64,000 bases of DNA from Roseovarius salincola. Its GTDB lineage: Bacteria; Pseudomonadota; Alphaproteobacteria; Rhodobacterales; Rhodobacteraceae. The notes beneath the pieces were generated by a model. The model ran no database searches. It was not told where the DNA came from and saw only the letters and a list, made by a program, of their open reading frames with translations. The stretch covers positions 372,001-436,000 of the forward strand of contig NZ_JAPTNL010000001.1 in the NCBI RefSeq assembly GCF_026891095.1, written 5' to 3'. A program made the translations under genes and the position numbers. Shown piece after piece: positions 1 to 8,354 of this stretch (position 1 is the first letter of the stretch; the number at the start of each line of letters is the position of its first letter).

Positions 1-1065
1 CGCGATTGTGCCTTCTTCACCCACGGGGACAGGGCCGGTTGCGCCAAGGATCGCCACGCGCCGGCCGGGCTGCGGGCGCCCCAAAGTGCCGGGGGCGGCG
101 GGGTGATCGGGGCTCGCCGAAATGAAGGTCGAGCATTCGGACATGCCGTAAGCCTCGTGGATGGCGGTGCCGGTCGCCTGTTCCCAGGTAAGGCGGATAC
201 TGTCCGAGAGCTTTTCGCCCGCCGCAAGCCCGTGGCGCAGTTTCGGCAGCGAAAGCGGCGTGCCGGGTTGCAGCATCTTGCGATAGACGCCGGGGGCGGC
301 CGCGAAAATGGTCGCGTCGTGCCGCTTGAGCAGAAGCGGCAGTTGCGCGGGTTCGATGCCGGCTTCGGGAATGAGCGCGGTGGCGCCCATGGTCCAGGGG
401 TCCATGAGCCCGGTGCCCAGCGTATAGGTCCAGTTGAAGGCGCCCGCGTGGAGCATCCGGTCCTGCGGGCCGAGCCCGTACCAGCCCTGCATCATCATCT
501 GGCGCGCCCAGATCGCGCGATGCGCATGGCAGACCGCGCGCGCCACGCCCGAGGTGCCCGAGGTGTAGATGATATAGGCCAGCCGGTCGGGGTCGCCCAT
601 ATCCCACTCGGCGGCGGGCAGGGCGCGCATCGCCTCAAGGGCGGGCTGGTCGATCACCGGCAGGTCCGTTTCGGGGCAGGCGATGCCGGGGCCGCGCAGG
701 ATCATGGCGGGGGCGAGCGTGTCGATCATCCTTGCGACTTCGGGGGCGGTCAGCTGCGACGAGGTCGGCACCGGGACCAGCCCCACGGCGATCGCCCCGA
801 GATAGGCGATGGGAAATTCCACCGTATTGCCAAGGCGCATCAGCACCCGGTTGCCGGGCACGAGCCCTGCGCGCAACAGCCCCGTGCCGGTGCCAAGCAC
901 CGCCTGCTTGAGGCGCGCATAGCTCCAGCGTTCGGCGCCCGAGAGGCCCAGAACCGCCAGCGCCACCTTGTCGGGCGTGTCGTCGGCATGGGCCAGCACA
1001 TGCGCGGCCAGATTGAACGGGGCGGCGCAGGGCGGGTGCGCGGCGGTGCGTGTCACAGAAAGCAT
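1..1065 (-). CDS. AMP-binding acyl-CoA synthetase, C-terminus cut by window edge
   Basis: Class I adenylate-forming enzyme (acyl- or aryl-CoA ligase type) that would activate a carboxylic acid with ATP and join it to CoA. The first 355 codons are present; the reading frame is still open at base 1, so the C-terminal lid domain lies outside. The AMP-binding P-loop signature YTSGTSG is at about residues 166-172 and the adenylate motif AYGMSE at about residue 304. The ATG at 1065 is the first start in frame after the divergent promoter region. It is transcribed away from an XRE-cupin regulator 66 bp off, which probably controls it. The substrate cannot be read from the sequence; the divergent XRE-cupin pairing is common for aromatic or fatty acid ligases (inference). 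Confidence 0.85.
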   Translation of the reverse strand, partial: MLSVTRTAAHPPCAAPFNLAAHVLAHADDTPDKVALAVLGLSGAERWSYARLKQAVLGTGTGLLRAGLVPGNRVLMRLGNTVEFPIAYLGAIAVGLVPVPTSSQLTAPEVARMIDTLAPAMILRGPGIACPETDLPVIDQPALEAMRALPAAEWDMGDPDRLAYIIYTSGTSGVARAVCHAHRAIWARQMMMQGWYGLGPQDRMLHAGAFNWTYTLGTGLMDPWTMGATALIPEAGIEPAQLPLLLKRHDATIFAAAPGVYRKMLQPGTPLSLPKLRHGLAAGEKLSDSIRLTWEQATGTAIHEAYGMSECSTFISASPDHPAAPGTLGRPQPGRRVAILGATGPVPVGEEGTIA

Positions 1066-1131
1066 GTTCACCGATTAGGCCGCGTGTCCCTCAGTTGCAA
1101 GTGGCAGGGGCGGGGCTTATAGGATTTCGCT

Positions 1132-1755
1132 ATGAAGCGCACGACGCCAGAGAACCTGATCCGGGTTGCCCGCGAGAACGGCCAGCAGGACAGCGCAGAG
1201 CCGCTGAACCTGGGCGAGCGGGTGCGCGAACTGCGCAAGGCGCGTGGCTGGACGCTGGAACAGGCCGCCGGTCAGGCCGGGCTGGCGCGCTCGACCCTGA
1301 GCAAGATCGAGAACGGCCAGATGTCGCCCACCTACGAGGCGCTGAAAAAGCTGGCGGTGGGGTTGGAAATCTCGGTGCCACAACTGTTCACGCCGCCCCA
1401 GCGCGAAAAGGTCAGTGGCCGCATGGCGGCGACCCGGGCAGGCGAGGGGCAGCATCAGGCGACCACCACCTATGAGCATGAATTGCTGGCCGAGACCCTG
1501 ACCAAGAAGCGCATGCTGCCTTACCGCGCGCGCATCCGGGCGCGGGATATCGGCGAATTCGATGGATGGGTGCGCCATGACGGCGAGGAATTTCTTTATG
1601 TGCTGACCGGGGTGATCCGGCTTTACACGGAATTCTATGAACCGATCGAGATGCGGCGCGGCGACAGCGCCTATTACGACGCCACGATGGGGCATAACGT
1701 GATCTCGGTCAGCGACGAGGATGCGACCCTGTTATGGGTCACGTCGCTGACCTGA
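1132..1755 (+). CDS. XRE-family regulator with C-terminal cupin domain
   Basis: Transcription factor of 207 residues. An XRE/Cro-type helix-turn-helix lies at about residues 23-80 (RVRELRKARGWTLEQAA, then LARSTLSKIENGQMSPTYEA), followed by a linker and a small-molecule-binding cupin barrel at about 125-205 (motifs HDGEEFLYVLTG and RRGDSAYYDA). This is the usual layout of XRE-cupin regulators, in which the cupin senses a metabolite and controls a neighbouring catabolic gene. Its divergent partner is the acyl-CoA synthetase at the left edge, so that gene is the likely target. The ligand is unknown. Confidence 0.88.
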   Translation: MKRTTPENLIRVARENGQQDSAEPLNLGERVRELRKARGWTLEQAAGQAGLARSTLSKIENGQMSPTYEALKKLAVGLEISVPQLFTPPQREKVSGRMAATRAGEGQHQATTTYEHELLAETLTKKRMLPYRARIRARDIGEFDGWVRHDGEEFLYVLTGVIRLYTEFYEPIEMRRGDSAYYDATMGHNVISVSDEDATLLWVTSLT

Positions 1756-1771
1756 GCGCGCCTGGCGCGGA

Positions 1772-1885
1772 TCAGAACATGCTGCGCACGCCGCGGGCGG
1801 CGTCGGAGATATCGCGGCCCATGCCTTCGACGGTGCCACAGGCGGTGAGCGCTGCGAGAAAGCTGAGAGCGATCAGTTTTTTCAT
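1772..1885 (-). CDS. Entericidin-like small lipoprotein
   Basis: A 37-residue lipoprotein. It begins MKKLIALSFLAALTAC, a short signal peptide ending in a lipobox (LTAC) with the lipidated cysteine at residue 16. The mature part contains GTVEGMGRDISDAARGV, the glycine and GRDI pattern of the entericidin A/B (EcnAB) family of small envelope lipoproteins. The gene lies tail to tail with the XRE-cupin gene and 39 bp after the stop-side end of the YejA-like gene's neighbour region. The role of alphaproteobacterial entericidins is poorly known; a toxin role is not assumed here. Confidence 0.8.
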   Translation of the reverse strand: MKKLIALSFLAALTACGTVEGMGRDISDAARGVRSMF

Positions 1886-1924
1886 GGTGTCGTCTTTTCG
1901 GTTCGTTGCTGCTCGGGTCGGGGT

Positions 1925-3751
1925 TCAGTCCGGTTCAAACCACCAGACCTCGGGAAGGAAACCGATGCCGTCCCCGTAGATCGGCAGCCTGTCTTCTGGA
2001 TAGCGCAATTCCTTGAGATGGGCAATCCGGCCCACAGCGTAGTTGTGGATCGGGATGACGTAGCGCCCGGCGGTCAGCACCCGGTCGAGTGCACGGGTGG
2101 CGGCGATGAAATCGCTGCGGCTGCGGGCCTTGAGCATGGTGTCGATCATGGCGTCGGCGGCGGGGGATCGCATGCCCATGAGGTTGCGGCTGCCGGGCTG
2201 GTCGGCCACGCCCGACCCCCAATAGAAGCGCTGTTCGTTGCCGGGGCTGAGCGAGAGCGAGCGGCGCATGAAGGTCAGATCGAAATCATAAAGCCGTTCG
2301 CGCTCACCATATTGCGCCTTGTCGGTGGATTGCACATCAAGCCTGATCCCAAGCCGCTCAAGCGCGTGGGCGTAGATATCCATGATCGCGCTGGCCTGCT
2401 GGATCAGCGCGTCCTGCTGCAAGAGAACCGTGAGTTCCAGCGTCTCGCCCGCGTCGTTGCGCAAGCGGCCCTCCTGCACGGTCCAGCCGGCATCCTTCAG
2501 AAGCTGCACGGCGCGGCGCAGGTTGGCGCGATTGCGCTTGGAGCCATCGCCCGAAGGCAGGGTGTAGCCTTCGAGCGTGCCGGGAAGCAGCGAGTCCGAA
2601 AAGGGCGCCAGCAGCGCGCGCACCGCGTCATCGGCGGGGCCGGGCTGCATGCCCAGTTCGGAATTCGAGAAGTAAGAGGTGATGCGCGGCTGGCGCCCGC
2701 CGGTGAGCGTGTCGTTGATATAGTCGAAATTGAACGCCAGGATCAGCGCCTCGCGCACGCGCCAGTCATCGAGCGGCGGGCGTCGGGTGTTCATGACAAA
2801 GCCGGTCATCCCCGATGGTTTCTGGTGGGGGATTTCGGATTTGACGATCTCGCCGCTCCGGATGGCGGGGAAATCATACTGGGTTTCCCAGCGCTCGGCG
2901 TTGAATTCGCGGATCCACGAGAGGGCCTGGGCCTTGAACGCCTCTTTGAGGACGGCGTTGTCGCCGTAATATTCGATGCGGATCTCTTCGAAATTGTTGG
3001 TGCCGCGGCGCAGGGGCAGATCGGCGCCCCAATAATCGGGGTTGCGCCTGAGCAGGACGAAGCGGCCGATCTCGTGATCGGCCACCACATAGGGTGCGGA
3101 ACCGATGGGGATGTCCTCGCGCCCGGACCCGGCGAAATCGCGCCCGTCCCATTGCGCCTTCTTGAGGATCGGGCGCAGCCCGGCGATGAGCGCCAGTTCA
3201 CGATCCTCGGTCGAGAAGGTCAGCCGCACCTTGCGCGGGCCGGTCTGTTCGATTCGCGCCACCTGATCCCAGAAGGCGCGGTAGCGCGGATGGCCATCGG
3301 TGCCCAGCACCTCGTAGGACCAGATCACGTCCTCGACCGTGACCGGGCTGCCATCGGAGAATCGGGCTTCCTCGCGCAGGGTGAATTCGACCCATTTGCG
3401 GTCGGGGCCGGTTTCGACCGATTCGGCCAGAAGGCCGTAAAGGGTGAAGGGTTCATCCCAGGAGCGGCCCATCAGCGACTCATGCGTGAGGTGCTGCAAC
3501 TGCCAGGGCGGGGTGCCCTTGAGGGTGAAGGGATTGAGCGAATCGTAGTTGCCCACATTGCCGGTCACCACGCGCCCGCCCTTGGGCGCGTCGGGGTTGG
3601 CATAGGGCAGCGACACAAAATCCGGTGGCAGCGCGGGGTCGCCATACATAGCTATGCCATGTGTGGGCTGCGAGGCGGCAGGAAGGGCGGCGGCGCAGAG
3701 CAAAAGACAGGCCGCCGCGATGCGTCCCCAGGAGAAAAAATCCGGTCTCAT
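1925..3751 (-). CDS. YejA-like peptide ABC transporter substrate-binding protein
   Basis: Periplasmic binding protein of solute-binding family 5, 608 residues, usual length for the family. A Sec signal peptide covers about residues 1-27 (cut near AAS-QP). The start of the mature protein, HGIAMYGDPALPPDF followed by YANPDAPKGG, is the hallmark of the YejA subgroup, which delivers oligopeptides or microcin C-like compounds to the YejBEF permease. No yejB, yejE or yejF gene follows: downstream on this strand is only the entericidin-like gene, so it appears to be an orphan binding protein here. The ligand is inferred from family only. Confidence 0.88.
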   Translation of the reverse strand: MRPDFFSWGRIAAACLLLCAAALPAASQPTHGIAMYGDPALPPDFVSLPYANPDAPKGGRVVTGNVGNYDSLNPFTLKGTPPWQLQHLTHESLMGRSWDEPFTLYGLLAESVETGPDRKWVEFTLREEARFSDGSPVTVEDVIWSYEVLGTDGHPRYRAFWDQVARIEQTGPRKVRLTFSTEDRELALIAGLRPILKKAQWDGRDFAGSGREDIPIGSAPYVVADHEIGRFVLLRRNPDYWGADLPLRRGTNNFEEIRIEYYGDNAVLKEAFKAQALSWIREFNAERWETQYDFPAIRSGEIVKSEIPHQKPSGMTGFVMNTRRPPLDDWRVREALILAFNFDYINDTLTGGRQPRITSYFSNSELGMQPGPADDAVRALLAPFSDSLLPGTLEGYTLPSGDGSKRNRANLRRAVQLLKDAGWTVQEGRLRNDAGETLELTVLLQQDALIQQASAIMDIYAHALERLGIRLDVQSTDKAQYGERERLYDFDLTFMRRSLSLSPGNEQRFYWGSGVADQPGSRNLMGMRSPAADAMIDTMLKARSRSDFIAATRALDRVLTAGRYVIPIHNYAVGRIAHLKELRYPEDRLPIYGDGIGFLPEVWWFEPD

Positions 3752-3831
3752 TCTGGCAACAATTCCCGATGGCCCATATATGCATGAGCCTGAACCCTAG
3801 AGGCGGATTTATGTCTTTTCAAACTTTTAGC

Positions 3832-3860
3832 TTGGATGATGGCGCCAGATTGCTTATAAA
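3832..3860 (+). promoter_or_regulatory. Sigma-70-like promoter for candidate small RNA
   Basis: TTGGAT at 3832-3837 and TATAAA at 3855-3860 are separated by exactly 17 bases, close to the housekeeping consensus TTGACA-N17-TATAAT. Transcription would begin near 3866-3868. Found by eye. Confidence 0.6.
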
Positions 3861-3866
3861 GGGGGC

Positions 3867-3943
3867 ACTGCTCGATAGGTTTCTTGCCTGTATGAAACCT
3901 GCCTCAATAACTTAACGCCGGCTTCGCGCCGGCGTTTTTTTTT
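3867..3943 (+). ncRNA. Candidate small RNA with two hairpins
   Basis: A compact transcription unit of about 77 nt in the gap between the YejA-like gene and bdhA. It starts just after a good promoter, forms a perfect 7-bp hairpin (AGGTTTC at 3877-3883 with GAAACCT at 3894-3900, 10-base loop), has an unpaired C-rich stretch, and ends in a strong intrinsic terminator. This is the general plan of bacterial trans-acting small RNAs. An alternative reading is a 34-codon open frame from ATG 3811 (preceded by AGGCGG) to the TAA at 3913-3915, which abuts the terminator; the promoter found lies inside that frame. I recognise no named family. Confidence 0.5.
3915..3943 (+). terminator. Intrinsic terminator
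   Basis: Perfect 8-bp stem ACGCCGGC (3915-3922) with GCCGGCGT (3928-3935), 5-base loop, followed by nine T residues (3935-3943). It closes the candidate small RNA unit. Confidence 0.85.
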
Positions 3944-4073
3944 GGCCATGGCAGGGCCACGCCCGGAGGCAGCGGCGCGCGGCCGGGGGCAAGCGAGAGC
4001 CCGTGTTTTCAGGTGGCATTCGCGGTCATGGCGACTATGCTGCACCTGCATAACGTCACAGGAGGGCATTGCC

Positions 4074-4847
4074 ATGAGCGTTGCGGGCAAGACGGCGATC
4101 GTCACCGGCTCGAATTCGGGAATCGGTCTGGGAATCGCCGAGGAAATGGCCAGGGCCGGGATCAACGTGATCCTGAATTCATTCACCGATTCGGAGGATG
4201 ATCACGCGCTGGCCGCGGGGATTGCCGAAAAACACGGCGTCAAAGCACGCTATATCCAGGCGGACATGTCGGACCCGGATGCCTGCCGCGCCCTGATCGA
4301 AAGCGCTGGCGCCTGCGATATCCTGGTGAACAATGCCGGAATTCAGCATGTCGCGCCGATCGACCAGTTCCCGGTCGACAAATGGAACGCGATCATCGCC
4401 ATCAATCTCAGTTCGGCCTTTCACACCACCGCCGCCGCATTGCCGGTGATGCGCAAGGCGGGCTGGGGCCGGGTCATCAACGTGGCCAGCGCCCACGGGC
4501 TGACCGCGAGCCCCTTCAAGTCGGCCTATGTCGCCGCCAAGCACGGGGTTGTCGGGCTGACGAAGGTGACGGCGCTGGAAACCGCGCAGGAGCCGATCAC
4601 CGCCAATGCGATCTGTCCGGGTTACGTGCTGACGCCGCTGGTCGAGGCGCAGATCCCCGATACGATGAAGGAATACGACATGAGCCGAGAGGACGTGATC
4701 CGCGATGTCATGTTGCAGCGCCAGCCCTCGAAGGAATTCGCCACGGTGGAACAGCTGGGCGGCACAGCGCTTTATCTGTGTTCGGATGCGGCAGCGCAGG
4801 TGACGGGCACAACGATCAGCGTCGATGGCGGCTGGACCGCGCTTTGA
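4074..4847 (+). CDS. bdhA: 3-hydroxybutyrate dehydrogenase
   Basis: Short-chain dehydrogenase/reductase of 257 residues, the usual length for 3-hydroxybutyrate dehydrogenase, which interconverts (R)-3-hydroxybutyrate and acetoacetate with NAD in the use of the storage polymer PHB. Visible motifs: cofactor-binding GSNSGIG near residue 12, NNAG in NNAGIQHVAP, catalytic Ser in NVASAHG, and the YVAAK Tyr/Lys pair. The ATG at 4074 is chosen because AGGAGG sits at 4060-4065, 8 bases before it; an earlier in-frame ATG lacks this. The downstream patatin-like gene begins at or within its 3' end, a pairing seen in other Rhodobacteraceae (recalled, not checked). Confidence 0.92.
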   Translation: MSVAGKTAIVTGSNSGIGLGIAEEMARAGINVILNSFTDSEDDHALAAGIAEKHGVKARYIQADMSDPDACRALIESAGACDILVNNAGIQHVAPIDQFPVDKWNAIIAINLSSAFHTTAAALPVMRKAGWGRVINVASAHGLTASPFKSAYVAAKHGVVGLTKVTALETAQEPITANAICPGYVLTPLVEAQIPDTMKEYDMSREDVIRDVMLQRQPSKEFATVEQLGGTALYLCSDAAAQVTGTTISVDGGWTAL

Positions 4848-4854
4848 GCCTGTC

Positions 4855-5892
4855 GTGACCCGCAAGAGCAAGACGACTCCCAAGCGCATCAATCTTGCGC
4901 TTCAGGGCGGGGGCGCGCATGGCGCCTTTACCTGGGGCGTGCTGGTGCGCCTGCTTGAGGATGAGGATATCGAGATCGCGGCGATCTCGGGCACGTCGGC
5001 GGGGGCGCTCAATGGCGCGGCGCTGAAATCGGGCTTGCTCGAGAACGGGCGCGAAGGGGCGGTGGCCAATCTCAACTGGCTCTGGGAGCAGATGGGCGCG
5101 GTGCAGGACATGCGGATGCCCGCCTGGATGATCGGAACAATGCCCGCGCCGGGGGTGATGAACGCCACGTTCGGCGCGTCGATGCCTTTTGCGGCGGTGG
5201 AATCGCTGACGCGGATGGTGTCGCCCTATGCCTATGGGCCGTTCTATCGCAACCCGCTGGAGCGGATCGCGCGTCAGTTCCACTATGATGCGGTCTGCGC
5301 CGCCGACGGGCCGCAGCTTTTCGTGGGCGCGACCAATGTGCACAGCGGCAAGATCCGGGTGTTCACGGGCGACGAGATTTCAACTGAAAGCCTGCTGGCC
5401 TCGGCCTGCCTGCCGACCCTGTTCAAGGCGGTCGAGATAGACGGCGCGCATTACTGGGATGGCGGTTACACAGGCAACCCGGCGCTGTTCCCGCTTTATG
5501 CGCAGGATTTGCCGCAGGATGTGCTGATCGTGCATATCAACCCGCTGGAACGTGCCGAGGTGCCACGCAACCCCGAGGAAATCCAGAACCGGATCAACGA
5601 GATCAGTTTCAATTCGTCATTGCTGCGCGAGATGCGCGCGATCCGCTTCGTGCAGCGCCTGCTGGACGGCGGCGCGCGGCGCGAGGGGACGATGAAGCGG
5701 GTGCATGTCCACATGATCGCCGATGACACCCTGATGCAGGAGCTGTCGCTGGCCAGCAAGATGGTCGCGTCGCCCTATCTGCTGCACCATCTGCACGATG
5801 CTGGTTACGCGGCCGCCGGGACGTTCCTGGCCACGCATCGCAACGATATCAATGCGCGCGGCACGGTCGATCTGGAAGCGATGTTCAGCTAG
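4855..5892 (+). CDS. Patatin-like phospholipase family protein
   Basis: Predicted cytosolic serine acyl hydrolase, 345 residues from GTG 4855. The patatin hallmarks are all present: the oxyanion glycine loop in LALQGGGAHGAF near residue 17, the nucleophile elbow GTSAG (Ser near residue 48), and the catalytic Asp in WDGGY near residue 202. Patatin-like proteins cleave acyl groups from lipids, and next to bdhA a link to PHB or lipid turnover is plausible (inference). The start is uncertain: GTG 4855 avoids overlap with bdhA, while ATG 4825 would overlap it by 23 bp; neither has a strong ribosome binding site. Its TAG stop overlaps the stop of the convergent cytochrome b gene. Confidence 0.88.
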   Translation: MTRKSKTTPKRINLALQGGGAHGAFTWGVLVRLLEDEDIEIAAISGTSAGALNGAALKSGLLENGREGAVANLNWLWEQMGAVQDMRMPAWMIGTMPAPGVMNATFGASMPFAAVESLTRMVSPYAYGPFYRNPLERIARQFHYDAVCAADGPQLFVGATNVHSGKIRVFTGDEISTESLLASACLPTLFKAVEIDGAHYWDGGYTGNPALFPLYAQDLPQDVLIVHINPLERAEVPRNPEEIQNRINEISFNSSLLREMRAIRFVQRLLDGGARREGTMKRVHVHMIADDTLMQELSLASKMVASPYLLHHLHDAGYAAAGTFLATHRNDINARGTVDLEAMFS

Positions 5893-6551
5893 GCGCGGGG
5901 CCGGATGCGTTCGGGTTCGTCGCTTTCGAGATAGGCTTCTTCCTCGGGGGTCAGGGTGACCTTCTCAAAGCCGGTGATCATCGGCTTCACATGCGCGCGG
6001 AAGGAATGGCCGACCGTCAGAAGATAGACGTGGGCGACGATGAAGGCGGCGATGGCATAGGCCGCGAGCAGGTGGATATCCGTCACCCAGCCCGCCAGCG
6101 CCAGGGCGTTCGGCGCGTCCTCCCAGAGGTTCCAGCCCAGCGCCAGAAGGCCGGTGATCCAGATCGCGGGAAACAGGACGATCTTGAGCGCGAGATAGGT
6201 GATCGCCTGAAGCGGGTTATGCTTGCGCCAATAGGCCCTGCGATAGGGGTGCGGGCCGCCCTTGAAGATGTCCCACACATAAAAGCGCGCCACTTTCAGC
6301 AGCCCGTCGCGGGTGGGCACGTAATGTTTCCAGGTGCCGGTTGTCAGGTGCCAGAAGATCGCGAAGACCCAGAGCACGATCAGCGCCAGCGCGGCGATGG
6401 TATGGATCATCACAGCCGGACCGAAGGGGATCGCCCCATGTAGCCCGTTGAGCCCCAGGCCGGTGAACAGCAGGACCAGGATCAGCACCATCTGCGACCA
6501 ATGCCAGAAGCGTTCGAAGCGCGGATAGACCTTGACATAGCGCTCAGTCAC
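5889..6551 (-). CDS. Membrane cytochrome b subunit (cytochrome b561 / FdnI-like)
   Basis: Integral membrane di-heme cytochrome b of 220 residues with about four hydrophobic helices (for example VLILVLLFTGLGLNG, LIVLWVFAIFWHLT, FPAIWITGLLALGWN, YAIAAFIVAHVYLL) and several histidines suited to heme ligation (RFWHWSQ near the N-terminus, IHTIAA, HLTTGTW, HLLAAY, VAHVY). It belongs to the group that passes electrons between quinol and periplasmic multiheme partners. The GTG at 6551 is chosen because GGAGG lies at 6557-6561 and the start overlaps the stop of the octaheme cytochrome gene (GTGACTGA), so the two are translationally coupled and very likely one complex. Confidence 0.88.
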   Translation of the reverse strand: MTERYVKVYPRFERFWHWSQMVLILVLLFTGLGLNGLHGAIPFGPAVMIHTIAALALIVLWVFAIFWHLTTGTWKHYVPTRDGLLKVARFYVWDIFKGGPHPYRRAYWRKHNPLQAITYLALKIVLFPAIWITGLLALGWNLWEDAPNALALAGWVTDIHLLAAYAIAAFIVAHVYLLTVGHSFRAHVKPMITGFEKVTLTPEEEAYLESDEPERIRPRA

Positions 6552-8181
6552 GGGAGCCTCCGTTTCTCGAGGGGCGCAGGATGCGGATGGCGGCATGGAC
6601 CAGCACCCCGCCCAGCGTCGACAAGAACAGCGCAAGGCCAAGGATGCCCGCCGCGTTGAAGGGTGTCGTGCCGGGCATGTTGATCCCGCTGAGGCCCGCC
6701 ATGCGGCCATCCCGGGCGTGGCAGCTTTCGCAATCCACCGCGTCTTCGGCCGGGGCGACCATATGGGTGATCGGCCAATACATGTGGGTATCTATGAAAC
6801 CGAATTCGCCCGAATAGTCCTCGCCCGCCGCTTTCATGCCGGCGTCGATGGCCTTGGCCCAGTCGAAATTGGACCAGAGCGCGGTATCGGTATCGGGCCC
6901 CCAGACATGGGTGTAGACCAGTTCGTTGAGCTGGCTGTCATAGGCCTGACGGCCTTCCATGCGCTTGAAAGGCCAGATCCGGTTGCCCGGTGCGCCGGGC
7001 GTGCCTTGGATCGGGTTGAGCTCGACGGTTTTGGTCGGGTCGATCTTGTGATCGCCGGTGGTGTACTCGACGACGCCGTTGAACCAGGCGTAATGCGGGG
7101 TGACGTTCTCGCCCCATTCGAAATCGCCCTTGGTCGACAGATAGGTGTGGCGGTGGTCGCCATCGGATTCGAGATAATCCGGAATGGCGATGGCGCGGCC
7201 CTCTTCATCAAGCCTGCCTGCGGTGGACCAGTCCCAGACCGTCTTGGTGGCGACGCCGCCGCGGGCGAATTCGGGGATATGGCAGGACTGGCAGGCCAGC
7301 GTATCGGTATGGTCGTTGAGCTTCAGCCCCTTGATATCCGCGGAGTGGGGCGCATCCCCGTGGCAGCTTTCGCAAGTGGCGGCGACACGGGCCTCGCCGG
7401 GTTTGCCGGTGCCATGCGGATCGGTGGCCTGCATCATGTAGCGCGACCCGGCCCAGTCGTGCTTGTCACTGACATGACAGGTGGAGCAGGTGAAATCGCC
7501 GCCCTCGGGGGACATGTGAACATCGGTCGAGAGCGCCGGTTCAAAGAGCGCCGACGAGAGATCGCCGTGTTTCACGTTGTCGCCGCCGCCACCGTAGAAA
7601 TGGCAGCTGCCGCAATTGTCGCGGGTCGGCGGGCCGACACTGCGCGCGGCCTTGCCCAGATCAACGGCCCATGCCGACGCGCCGGTGATGGTCTTGGCTT
7701 TCGCCGGGACCGGATCGAGCGGGGGGTGGCCCGAGAGGTTGTCGGCCTTGGTGTATTGTCCCGAGCGGTCATGACAGACCAGGCAGTCGGGCGTGGCCTG
7801 TGCCTCGGCCGGGCTTTGGCGCATGTCGTCCCAGCCATAGCCCGCGTGACAGGAGGTGCAGCGCGGCTCGTTTCCAGGAACCGCGCCGCAGAACGCGTTG
7901 ATGACATTGCGCTTGCCCAGCATCTGGCCGGTTTCGGGATGTTCGAATTCCCATTTGAAATGGATCGAATGCATCACCTGTTCGTCGGCGTTGTTGTGAC
8001 AGCTGAGGCAGGCTTCGGTGACTTCGGGGCCGGATTTGAAATCCTTCTTGAGAATTTCGAATTGCGCGTGATCCGCCGTGCTGCCATCGCCCGGAAGAGC
8101 GGGCGCGCCGCCATCCTGCGCGGCGAGCGGAGCTGCGGCGGCCAGAGTGGTCAGCAATATAGAAAAGAGAAGGCGAATCAT
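6544..8181 (-). CDS. Octaheme c-type cytochrome, OTR (tetrathionate reductase) family
   Basis: Periplasmic multiheme protein of 545 residues with eight CxxCH heme-binding motifs: CLSCH, CTSCH, CLVCH, CGSCH, CSTCH, CESCH, CQSCH and a late CESCH near residue 484. It has a Sec signal peptide (MIRLLFSILLTTLAAAAPLAA) and one C-terminal membrane helix (about residues 504-530). This matches the octaheme tetrathionate reductase family known from Shewanella, whose members reduce tetrathionate, nitrite or hydroxylamine in vitro; the physiological substrate is not settled. Partnering with the cytochrome b downstream suggests quinol-linked electron transfer. The ATG at 8181 gives the cleanest signal peptide; an upstream start would add 8 residues. 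Confidence 0.9.
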   Translation of the reverse strand: MIRLLFSILLTTLAAAAPLAAQDGGAPALPGDGSTADHAQFEILKKDFKSGPEVTEACLSCHNNADEQVMHSIHFKWEFEHPETGQMLGKRNVINAFCGAVPGNEPRCTSCHAGYGWDDMRQSPAEAQATPDCLVCHDRSGQYTKADNLSGHPPLDPVPAKAKTITGASAWAVDLGKAARSVGPPTRDNCGSCHFYGGGGDNVKHGDLSSALFEPALSTDVHMSPEGGDFTCSTCHVSDKHDWAGSRYMMQATDPHGTGKPGEARVAATCESCHGDAPHSADIKGLKLNDHTDTLACQSCHIPEFARGGVATKTVWDWSTAGRLDEEGRAIAIPDYLESDGDHRHTYLSTKGDFEWGENVTPHYAWFNGVVEYTTGDHKIDPTKTVELNPIQGTPGAPGNRIWPFKRMEGRQAYDSQLNELVYTHVWGPDTDTALWSNFDWAKAIDAGMKAAGEDYSGEFGFIDTHMYWPITHMVAPAEDAVDCESCHARDGRMAGLSGINMPGTTPFNAAGILGLALFLSTLGGVLVHAAIRILRPSRNGGSRD

Positions 8182-8354
8182 AGGCGCGGCTCGATCTCTG
8201 AACAAATCTACATTCCCGATCTGGAATGTATTTACCGCTCACGCATTGATCCAGCGCAAGGCGGGGCCGTGCTTGTGTCGCTATCGCGCGCGCGGTGTGC
8301 GCGGGCGCGGCGTGCGGAAATGATCGTCCAAGGAATGATGTGGCGCGCGCGCGT

